In this document: positions 1 to 5,701 of the stretch, one piece after another | Numbering within the stretch: position 1 is the stretch's first letter | Layout of the letters: every line of letters begins with the position of its first letter | Translations under genes and position numbers: made by a program | NCBI GenBank assembly: GCA_018713325.1 | Contig: DVFJ01000030.1 | Location: 1-64,000 of the forward strand | Reading direction: 5' to 3' | Origin: Candidatus Onthenecus intestinigallinarum | GTDB taxonomy: Bacteria > Bacillota > Clostridia > Christensenellales > Aristaeellaceae | DNA length: 64,000 nt | The notes under the pieces: generated by a model | Databases searched by the model: none | What the model was told of the DNA's origin: nothing | The model's input: only the letters and a program-made list of their open reading frames with translations

Positions 1-105
1 GGGGACGGGCGTTTCCGGGACAGGCGTCTCGGGGACGGGCGTTTCCGGGACAGGCGTCTCGGGGACGGGCGTCTCGGGGACGGGCGTCTCCGGAACGGGC
101 GTCGT
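1..105. repeat. 15-bp tandem repeat encoding PETPV
   Basis: Seven adjacent 15-bp units. The first four alternate between two variants, giving a near-exact 30-bp higher-order period that suggests recent expansion. On the minus strand each unit encodes Pro-Glu-Thr-Pro-Val. The array reaches the window edge, so total copy number is unknown. Confidence 0.9.
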
Positions 106-591
106 CTCACGCGAGGGCTGCAGGCCGGCGCCGTAGATGTAACCGTCGATCGCCTCGGGGTTGATCGGATCGGGCATCGCCACGTCAGGCGCTGAGGCCA
201 CGACGTAGAAGCGCACGGAATACGCGTCCGTCGTGCCGGAGATCAGCAGGGGCGCGGCGACGCTCTGGCTCAGGTCGAGCGACGAGGCGAGGATGTCCGG
301 CTGGAACATCAGGGCAAGCGGCATGCCGTCAGGGCCGTAGGCCTCGACCTGCAGGTTCAGGGTAGACAGCATTGAAGCGTCTGGTACCTGAATCCAGTAT
401 ACGTCCGTCGTCCCTTGCGAGTCGGTCAGCAGGACGGCGGGATAGCTCTGCACACTGCCATCGGGCGCCGTATACAGCGCCGAGACGTTCGCAGGCGAGA
501 GCTGCTCGCCCGTCGCGGCCGCGGCGGGCAGGCACAGCGCCAGGCCCAGAAGAAAGGCCAGCGCACGGCGGATGAACCGTTGCGTTTTCAT
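1..591 (-). CDS. Secreted protein with PETPV-repeat tail (partial, C-terminus off the window)
   Basis: An uninterrupted frame of 197 codons runs from an ATG at 591 off the left edge, so the C-terminus is missing. The start follows a strong AGGAGG site. Residues 1-26 form a signal peptide (basic MKTQRFIRR, then a hydrophobic stretch ending in AAA). The middle of about 130 residues is a soluble extracytoplasmic domain I do not recognise. The visible end is at least seven tandem copies of Pro-Glu-Thr-Pro-Val, a typical extended cell-wall or inter-domain linker. It is transcribed divergently from the Nudix gene. Presence and export are well supported; function is unknown. Confidence 0.75.
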   Translation of the reverse strand, partial: MKTQRFIRRALAFLLGLALCLPAAAATGEQLSPANVSALYTAPDGSVQSYPAVLLTDSQGTTDVYWIQVPDASMLSTLNLQVEAYGPDGMPLALMFQPDILASSLDLSQSVAAPLLISGTTDAYSVRFYVVASAPDVAMPDPINPEAIDGYIYGAGLQPSRETTPVPETPVPETPVPETPVPETPVPETPVPETPVP

Positions 592-687
592 GCAACCCCT
601 CCTTGAAAATCTGTGGCGATCAGGCCGGTGTCATTTGTGGTTGCGCGGCATATGCGCGCGGATGGATGTAACCCTTGACATGCTTCA

Positions 688-716
688 ATTGTAGCTTGCG
701 CCGCGGCACTTGTCAA
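688..716 (-). promoter_or_regulatory. Sigma-A promoter of the PETPV-repeat protein
   Basis: Read on the minus strand: TTGACA (716-711), 17-bp spacer, TACAAT (693-688). It lies about 95 bp upstream of the start codon at 591. Confidence 0.8.
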
Positions 717-830
717 CGCAAACGGCTCGCGCAAATTCGCGCCCGGCACGCGGTCAGGCAGGAAATGAGGCCCTTTGGCTCGAACATACCCCCAGACAAC
801 CCTTTCCATATATACGAAGGAGGAATCAGG

Positions 831-1388
831 ATGCAACAGGGAGACGGCGAGCAGGGACTGCGCGAGACGCCGGTGTCGCGCGAGCGCATCTTTGACGGCA
901 AGGTCATCGACGTGGAAAAGTGGACCGTGCGTCTGCCTGACGGCGCGCTTGCGCCGCGCGAGATCGTGCTGCACCGCGGCGCGGCGGCAGTCGTCGCAGT
1001 GGACGACGCGGGCTTCGTCACGCTCGTGCGCCAGCACCGCGTGGCGGTGGGCGAGGTGACGCTGGAGATCCCCGCCGGCAAGCTGGATGCGCCGGGGGAG
1101 GATCCCCTCGTGTGCGCCAAGCGCGAACTGGAGGAAGAGACGGGCCTGCGCGCGCAGCGCTGGCAGCCGCTCACGGTCCTGCTGACGACGCCCGGCTTCA
1201 GCTCCGAGCGCATCGCGCTGTATCTGGCCACCGGCCTGAGCGCGGCCAAGGCGCACCCGGATGAGGACGAATTCCTCGACGTGGTGCGCATGCCGCTGGG
1301 CGAGGCGATCGACCGCGTGATGCGCGGGGAGCTGTGCGACGGCAAGAGCGCAGTGGGCCTGCTCATGGCCGGCCGCCTGCTGAGCTGA
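831..1388 (+). CDS. nudF: ADP-ribose pyrophosphatase, Nudix family (NudF-like)
   Basis: This 185-residue protein matches bacterial ADP-ribose pyrophosphatases, which hydrolyse ADP-ribose to AMP and ribose 5-phosphate. The Nudix box spans residues 83-106: Gly83, Glu90, then R98-E99-x2-E102-E103-x-G105, with the metal-binding glutamates intact. The Gly-to-Glu spacing is one residue longer than the classical GX5E, a variant I recall in some ADP-ribose pyrophosphatases. The start at 831 follows AAGGAGG at 817-823; a longer in-frame extension back to 675 lacks such a site. The size is normal for the family. Other nucleoside-diphosphate-sugar substrates cannot be excluded. Confidence 0.88.
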   Translation: MQQGDGEQGLRETPVSRERIFDGKVIDVEKWTVRLPDGALAPREIVLHRGAAAVVAVDDAGFVTLVRQHRVAVGEVTLEIPAGKLDAPGEDPLVCAKRELEEETGLRAQRWQPLTVLLTTPGFSSERIALYLATGLSAAKAHPDEDEFLDVVRMPLGEAIDRVMRGELCDGKSAVGLLMAGRLLS

Positions 1389-1481
1389 CGCCGCCTACTA
1401 TTAAGAACGTCCAAACGGGCCGGTTTGTTGCGCATTTCCACAAATTCGCATGCGGTTCGGGAAGAAACGGGGGAGATACCG

Positions 1482-3581
1482 GTGGCTTGCAAGCGGGAGA
1501 TCACGTCGCTGCGCCTCTCGGGCGCAGGATATGTGCTGGATGTGCGTCCGCCGTGCACGGTGTTGCAGGCGCTGTCAGGCGCGGGCGCCGTCGAAGGGCT
1601 GGAGGAGGGCCTGCGTGCGAGAGAGGCCGAGTGGGCGGCGCTGCGCACATGGACGTTTTCCGGCGTGGCGGACGTGCGCGACGTGGCGGACGAGCGGGTC
1701 TATCTGTGCTTTGAGACGCTGCGCGGCACGGGTGTGCTGCGCGTGAGTGGACGGGAGATCGCCTTTTCGGACGGCCCGTTGCGGGTCGATGTGACGGGCG
1801 AAGCCTTTGGGCGCGAAGAGATGCCCTTTGAGCTCGCGTTTGACTCCGCGCCGCCCGTGGGCGTGCCCCCGCGCGCCGCGCAGGGCATTCCGGGGCGCGT
1901 GAGGCTCATGGGCGTAAGCGCCGCGCGCATCGAGCGCATGGCGCTGCGCGCGCAGGCGGATGAACTCGTCGCAGAGGTTGCGGTCGAGGCGTTTGTGCCC
2001 GGACGGTATACGCTGCGCTACGCGCTCACCGCAGGCGACGAGATCCTAGGCGTCTTTTCGTTTGAGGAGACGCTGCCGGCCGCGCGCGTCACGCTGCTGC
2101 ATGCGATGCGCCCCGGCGACGTCTCTTGGCCGTTGTGGCGGCCCGGTAGGAACAATGCGCCCGTGTCGGCGCGGCTGCAGCTGCTGCGTCGGCATATGGC
2201 CTGCGACAGCCTGCGCGTGCGCACGGGCTTTCGCACCGTGCAGTCCGAGCTGTGCCTGCCCGGACAGCCCGCGATGCTCTGCGGCGTCGACGGCGAGCCC
2301 ATGCACGTGCTGTGCGCCCGCCATGAGCCGGATGTCCATGCCGCCGCGGCGCGCGCGGACTTTGACGCGCTCGTACGCCTGGCGCGGGAGGCGGGACTGA
2401 ACGCGCTATTCGTCTGCGGCGAGGAGGCCGAGGCCTTTTATGACGCGTGCGACGAGGCGGGGCTGATGATCTTTCAGCGCCTGCCCCGCGGCCAGGAGGA
2501 GGAGACTGCCGCACGGCTGTGCGCCCGTCCATGCATCGTGCAGTGGGCGGCGCAGGACGTTCCTGCTGCGCAGGCGGCACTGGCGCGCCTGGGTGACGTA
2601 CGGCCGCTTGCGCTACCTGCGCAGCCGGGGCTGCCCGGCGCAGGCGCGACGGCTTGCATGATGCGAGGCCCCGAGCTGCCCGGTAGCCTGGAGGACATGG
2701 CACGTGGCTTTGCGCAGGACACTGCGCCGATGCGCGAGGCGCCCGTGCGTGCGGCCGTCAGCGGCGTGCGCCTGCAGGAGCTGGCGGCTGGCGCGCCCTG
2801 CTGGCCCGAGACAGGCCCATTTTGGATGTTGCGCGGCGGCGGCTCCGTCATCGACCGCGAGATGCTACGGGAGGCCTGCGGCGAAGCGCCGGCGGAGGAC
2901 ATGCGCGCGCTGTGCGCGCTCTCGCGTTGCTTGCAGGCCGAGGCGCTGCGTCGAGCTGCGCTCGGCGCCCGCATGCGCGGCGCGTCCGCGGTGCTGGGCA
3001 GCCTCAGGGAGTCCTTCCCTGCGCCCTGCTCTGACGCGCTCGTCGAGGCGGACGGCGCGCGCCGGCCGGCCTATTTCGCCGTGCGGGAGGCGCTCGCACC
3101 CCTGTGCGCCGCCATCTGCCTGGACCGCCTCGCCTGTTGGCCCGGCACGCATCTGGACGGCTTCATCCACCTGCTATGCAGGGAACAGATGCAGGATGTC
3201 GCCGTGCACGCCGCGCTCTATGACGCCTCGGGCGCTGTGCTGTGGCAGGAGGCGCGCATCGTGCAGGAGAAGTCCCAGCAGGTCCTGCGCGCCTATGCGC
3301 AGCTGCCCGAGACGCCCGGTCTGCTCCTGCTGCGCGTATGCGTACTGCGCGGCGCGCAGGAGGTCGCCCGGTCCGAACAGATCGTCTGCGTGGGCGCGCC
3401 CGGCCCGATGTGGCCCCTGCTGCATCCCGCCCCCGCCGCCCTGCGCGCGCAGGACGGCCGCGTGCGCAACGACGGCGCGTTTGCCGCTTTCGGCGTGCTG
3501 ACCGGGGAGGGCTGGTTCAACCTCCTGCCCGGCGAGGACGCCTCCTGTCCGGACGGGCGGTTTGAGTGCCTCAACGGATGA
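1482..3581 (+). CDS. GH2-like (beta-mannosidase-like) protein, probably catalytically altered
   Basis: About 699 residues from a GTG at 1482 preceded by a G-rich ribosome site. The fold order resembles glycoside hydrolase family 2: an N-terminal sugar-binding beta-sandwich, an immunoglobulin-like domain, and a barrel-like segment containing the family signature FYDACDEAGLMIFQ (about residue 318). In active beta-mannosidases the next strand carries W-x-G-N-N-E, whose Glu is the acid/base; here the matching stretch (about residue 352) reads VQWAAQDVP with no Glu. The frame is open and complete, so it is not a simple pseudogene. It lies 93 bp after the Nudix gene and may share its transcript. 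Substrate and activity are uncertain; it may be a divergent or non-catalytic member. Confidence 0.6.
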   Translation: MACKREITSLRLSGAGYVLDVRPPCTVLQALSGAGAVEGLEEGLRAREAEWAALRTWTFSGVADVRDVADERVYLCFETLRGTGVLRVSGREIAFSDGPLRVDVTGEAFGREEMPFELAFDSAPPVGVPPRAAQGIPGRVRLMGVSAARIERMALRAQADELVAEVAVEAFVPGRYTLRYALTAGDEILGVFSFEETLPAARVTLLHAMRPGDVSWPLWRPGRNNAPVSARLQLLRRHMACDSLRVRTGFRTVQSELCLPGQPAMLCGVDGEPMHVLCARHEPDVHAAAARADFDALVRLAREAGLNALFVCGEEAEAFYDACDEAGLMIFQRLPRGQEEETAARLCARPCIVQWAAQDVPAAQAALARLGDVRPLALPAQPGLPGAGATACMMRGPELPGSLEDMARGFAQDTAPMREAPVRAAVSGVRLQELAAGAPCWPETGPFWMLRGGGSVIDREMLREACGEAPAEDMRALCALSRCLQAEALRRAALGARMRGASAVLGSLRESFPAPCSDALVEADGARRPAYFAVREALAPLCAAICLDRLACWPGTHLDGFIHLLCREQMQDVAVHAALYDASGAVLWQEARIVQEKSQQVLRAYAQLPETPGLLLLRVCVLRGAQEVARSEQIVCVGAPGPMWPLLHPAPAALRAQDGRVRNDGAFAAFGVLTGEGWFNLLPGEDASCPDGRFECLNG

Positions 3582-3620
3582 GCGTCTCTTGTCCCCTTAA
3601 AAAAACGGCGCGGCCGGCGC

Positions 3621-3649
3621 TTGACAGCGGCGGCCGCGTCTGTTACAAT
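3621..3649 (+). promoter_or_regulatory. Sigma-A promoter of the DUF2325 gene
   Basis: Consensus TTGACA (3621-3626), 17-bp spacer, TACAAT (3644-3649). The predicted start site (about 3656) falls directly before two dyads of the iron-operator type. Confidence 0.9.
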
Positions 3650-3658
3650 GGAAACGGA

Positions 3659-3672
3659 TTAGCATTCGCTAA
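3659..3672. promoter_or_regulatory. Putative iron operator 1 (TTAG-N6-CTAA)
   Basis: A 14-bp dyad, TTAGCATTCGCTAA, overlapping the predicted transcription start of the DUF2325 gene. It has the same arm sequence and spacing as the dyads ahead of feoA. Probably bound by a DtxR-family metalloregulator (inference). Confidence 0.6.
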
Positions 3673-3690
3673 CTATTTCTTTTACATCGA

Positions 3691-3708
3691 GGTTAGCAAT
3701 AACTAACC
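3691..3708. promoter_or_regulatory. Putative iron operator 2 (GGTTAG-N6-CTAACC)
   Basis: A perfect 6+6 dyad with a 6-bp centre, in the leader of the DUF2325 gene just ahead of its ribosome site. The core matches the GTTA-N8-TAAC motif repeated at 5135-5156, 5173-5188 and 5670-5685. Confidence 0.65.
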
Positions 3709-3723
3709 AGAATGGAGGCCATC

Positions 3724-4005
3724 ATGAGCGCAATCATCATCGGCGGCAACGAATGCATGGGACGAAAGTACGTGGACGTATGCAGGCGCTATGCCTGTGA
3801 GGCCAAGGTGTTTGCGCTCAAGACGGGCAACCTCACGCAGCGCCTGGGCCAGGCGGACCTGATCTTCCTGTGTATGGACACCGTGTCGCACACCATGGCG
3901 CAGAATGCGGCGCGCGAGGCGCGCAGGCGGGGCCTGAAGCTGATCCGCCTGCCCAAGGGCAGCGCAGCCGCGCTGGAGCAGGCGCTGCGCCGTCACGTCG
4001 GATAG
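3724..4005 (+). CDS. DUF2325 family protein, probably metal-regulated
   Basis: A 93-residue protein starting MSAIIIGGNECMGRKY, with the GGN start and alpha/beta layout of the DUF2325 family (small proteins of unknown biochemical role, often near metal-uptake genes). The ATG at 3724 is chosen over 3712 because GGAGG lies at 3714-3718. It has its own strong promoter followed by two GTTA-N8-TAAC-type dyads like those of the feo operon 1.5 kb downstream. That suggests expression under iron limitation (inference). Family assignment is good; molecular function is unknown. Confidence 0.75.
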   Translation: MSAIIIGGNECMGRKYVDVCRRYACEAKVFALKTGNLTQRLGQADLIFLCMDTVSHTMAQNAAREARRRGLKLIRLPKGSAAALEQALRRHVG

Positions 4006-4011
4006 CGGCGC

Positions 4012-4521
4012 TCAGGCCTCGCGCCGCATCAGGCGCAGCTTGACCCGCCGCAGGCCGGCGGCATGGCGGCCCGTCAGCAGCGCGCAGACGAGCAGCGTGC
4101 CGCACGCAAGGCCCAGCGCAAAGGAGGCGACCGGCGCGAAGGGTCCATCCTCCGCCAGACCGAGCGCCAGGAGCGCCCCGTAGAGCACGCCGCTCGCGGC
4201 CCCCGCCGTCAGCAGGCCGTGCAGCCGCCGGGCGAAGGCCTCTCGCTCCCCCTGCGTGTAGGCCGCGATGCGATACAGCGCGTCCTGCGCCTGCGGGGGC
4301 TGGGGCGCAGCCGCTCGCTCGCCGCGAAGGATCTCGTCCACCGTCACATCGTAGTAGGCCGCCAGCTCGATGAGCACCGCGAAATCGGGCAGGTTGTTGC
4401 CGTTTTCCCAGCGGCTGACGGTGCGGTTGGAGACGCAAAGGCGCTCCGCCAGCTGCTCCTGCGTGACGCCTTTCTCCCTGCGCAGTGCGCGCAGCAGTGC
4501 GCCGGTCTTCTGTTGGTCCAT
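4012..4521 (-). CDS. XRE-family regulator with two C-terminal membrane segments
   Basis: A 169-residue protein. Residues about 5-60 form a classical helix-turn-helix (VTQEQLAERLCVSNRTVSRWENG) of the HTH_3/XRE type, followed by a conserved LPDFAVLIELAAYYDVTVDEIL stretch. Two hydrophobic helices (about residues 105-125 and 130-150) lie after a short linker, giving a membrane-tethered regulator, a layout common in Firmicutes. The start at 4521 follows GGGAGG; a longer frame adds MKGGRF upstream. Its stop lies 6 bp from the convergent DUF2325 gene. Target and signal are unknown. Confidence 0.82.
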   Translation of the reverse strand: MDQQKTGALLRALRREKGVTQEQLAERLCVSNRTVSRWENGNNLPDFAVLIELAAYYDVTVDEILRGERAAAPQPPQAQDALYRIAAYTQGEREAFARRLHGLLTAGAASGVLYGALLALGLAEDGPFAPVASFALGLACGTLLVCALLTGRHAAGLRRVKLRLMRREA

Positions 4522-4564
4522 GAAACGACCTCCCTTCATCCGCCATCATCGCGCAGACGCGGCG

Positions 4565-4617
4565 AAAAAAACAGGACGTCCGGCGGGAATGGCATCCCCG
4601 GACATCCCATGTCCTGT
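4565..4617 (-). terminator. Rho-independent terminator after the dtxR-like gene
   Basis: On the minus strand a hairpin with 7-bp outer arms (ACAGGAC/GTCCTGT) and inner TCCGG/CCGGA pairs is followed by seven T residues. It begins 11 bp past the stop at 4628. Confidence 0.8.
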
Positions 4618-4627
4618 CCCGTCAGGG

Positions 4628-5005
4628 CTACGCCTCGTCCGTCGTGCGCTGCGCGTGCTCCCGGATCTTCTCAAAGGTGATGTCGGACAGGTCGTGCTCC
4701 ACGCGGCAGGCGTCCTGCTGGGCGGTCGCCTCGTCCACGCCCAGCGCCACGAAGTAGCGCGTAAGCAGCGTATGGCGCTCCAGAATGCGCTCGGCCACGG
4801 CGCGTCCCTTGTCCGTGAGGGTGATGTAGCCCTGGCGGTCGACGAGGATGTAGGCGTCCTCCCGCAGCAGCCGCACCGCCCGGCTGACACTGGGCTTGGA
4901 AAAGGAGAGCGCGGCCGCAATGTCGATGGAGCGCACCGCGCCCTGGCTGCGCTCGAGCATGAGGATCGTCTCCAGGTAGTTCTCGGCCGATTCGTACAGC
5001 TTCAT
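4628..5005 (-). CDS. DtxR/IdeR-type iron-dependent repressor
   Basis: A 125-residue protein with the DtxR layout: winged helix (residues about 25-65, SIDIAAALSFSKPSVSRAVRLL) then a dimerisation/metal domain. The ligand pattern is of the iron type: H78 and C100-x-x-E103-H104 match DtxR H79, C102, E105 and H106, whereas MntR carries Glu at the Cys position. It lacks a C-terminal SH3-like domain. It is divergent from the feo operon, whose promoter region carries dyads of the kind such proteins bind. The ATG at 5005 is preferred; an upstream ATG at 5035 has no ribosome site. Iron rather than manganese sensing is inferred from the Cys. Confidence 0.85.
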   Translation of the reverse strand: MKLYESAENYLETILMLERSQGAVRSIDIAAALSFSKPSVSRAVRLLREDAYILVDRQGYITLTDKGRAVAERILERHTLLTRYFVALGVDEATAQQDACRVEHDLSDITFEKIREHAQRTTDEA

Positions 5006-5037
5006 GTCCACGCCCCCATCCAGCTTTTGTCCCATAT

Positions 5038-5067
5038 AGCATAAGCGAAGAAAAGAATTTTCGTCAA
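5038..5067 (-). promoter_or_regulatory. Promoter of the dtxR-like gene
   Basis: Minus strand: TTGACG (5067-5062), 18-bp spacer, TATGCT (5043-5038). It is back-to-back with the feoA promoter and I see no GTTA-N8-TAAC dyad on this side. Confidence 0.6.
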
Positions 5068-5098
5068 GGTTTTTCTCGCGTTTTTTTTCCGCGTGTGC

Positions 5099-5127
5099 TT
5101 GACGCTGGCCTGGAATCATGGTAAACT
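5099..5127 (+). promoter_or_regulatory. Promoter of the feo operon
   Basis: TTGACG (5099-5104), 17-bp spacer, TAAACT (5122-5127). The expected start site (about 5134) abuts the large dyad at 5135-5156, an arrangement suited to repression. Confidence 0.75.
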
Positions 5128-5134
5128 TAGGCTC

Positions 5135-5156
5135 GGGGTTAGGAGAGACTAACCCC
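5135..5156. promoter_or_regulatory. Putative iron operator 3, main feo operator
   Basis: The longest dyad of the set: GGGGTTAG, GAGAGA centre, CTAACCCC, a perfect 8+8 bp inverted repeat at the predicted feo start site. It resembles DtxR/IdeR iron boxes in arm sequence (GGTTAG/CTAACC) but has a 6-bp centre. Confidence 0.75.
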
Positions 5157-5172
5157 AAACCAAACGACAAAT

Positions 5173-5188
5173 GTTAGCTATGGGTAAC
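5173..5188. promoter_or_regulatory. Putative iron operator 4
   Basis: GTTAG-CTATGG-GTAAC, a GTTA-N8-TAAC dyad in the feo leader, just before the GAGGAGG of the first feoA. A bound repressor here could add to the block at operator 3. Confidence 0.55.
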
Positions 5189-5205
5189 AAAGAGGAGGAA
5201 GCGTG

Positions 5206-5415
5206 ATGCCGCTTACATTGGCGCGCCCCGGACAGCAGATGTGCATTCGAAAGATCACGGGCAAGGACGAGACGCAGAAGTTTCTTTGCAACCTCGGCTT
5301 TGTGGCGGGGGAGACGGTGACGGTGGTCTCGGAGATCTCGGGCAACGTCATCATCCACGTCAAGGATACGCGCGTTGCGCTTTCCCGGCAGCTGGCGCAG
5401 CGCATCATGGTGTGA
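5206..5415 (+). CDS. feoA: FeoA-like SH3 protein, first copy
   Basis: A 69-residue protein of the FeoA family (MPLTLARPGQQ, FLCNLGFVAGETVTVVSEISGNVIIHVKDTRVALSRQLAQRIMV), with the small SH3-like barrel that helps FeoB ferrous-iron uptake in the cytoplasm. A GTG at 5203 directly precedes the ATG at 5206; the GGAGG at 5194-5198 fits the ATG. It heads a five-gene iron operon with two operator-like dyads upstream. Two adjacent feoA genes, as here, are common in Clostridia. Confidence 0.88.
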   Translation: MPLTLARPGQQMCIRKITGKDETQKFLCNLGFVAGETVTVVSEISGNVIIHVKDTRVALSRQLAQRIMV

Positions 5416-5428
5416 AGGAGGGAAATAC

Positions 5429-5650
5429 ATGCAAACGCTCAGGGAGACGGCCTGCGGCCAGACCGTGACGGTCCGGCGAATCGATGGCGAGGGCGCGGTG
5501 CGGCGCAGGATCATGGACATGGGCCTGACAAAGGGCACGCAGGTGTTCGTGCGCAAGGTGGCCCCGCTTGGCGACCCCATCGAGCTGACGGTTCGCGGCT
5601 ATGAGCTGTCGATCCGCAAGGCGGATGCGGACCGAATCATGGTCGAGTGA
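5429..5650 (+). CDS. feoA: FeoA-like SH3 protein, second copy
   Basis: A 73-residue protein of the same family as the preceding gene, with the typical core RRRIMDMGLTKGTQVFVRKVAPLGDP and the ending YELSIRKADADRIMV. It starts 13 bp after the first feoA, with AAGGAGG at 5415-5421 overlapping that gene's stop. The conserved MGL-x-KG-x-x-V and PLGDP segments make the call firm. It probably interacts with the G-domain of the FeoB encoded next. Confidence 0.92.
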   Translation: MQTLRETACGQTVTVRRIDGEGAVRRRIMDMGLTKGTQVFVRKVAPLGDPIELTVRGYELSIRKADADRIMVE

Positions 5651-5669
5651 CGCATGCCTGTGACTTGAA

Positions 5670-5685
5670 GTTAACTTTGGATAAC
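5670..5685. promoter_or_regulatory. Putative iron operator 5, ahead of feoB
   Basis: GTTA-ACTTTGGA-TAAC, a fifth copy of the GTTA-N8-TAAC dyad, in the 51-bp gap between the second feoA and feoB and next to the feoB ribosome site. I see no clear promoter in this gap. Confidence 0.5.
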
Positions 5686-5701
5686 TAAAGGAGATGTTCC
5701 C

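Noticed and set aside
3659-5685. Fur boxes at the feo operon
   Set aside because: The dyads do not contain the GATAAT-type hexamers of Fur boxes, whereas a DtxR-type gene is adjacent and the arms match DtxR-like sites.
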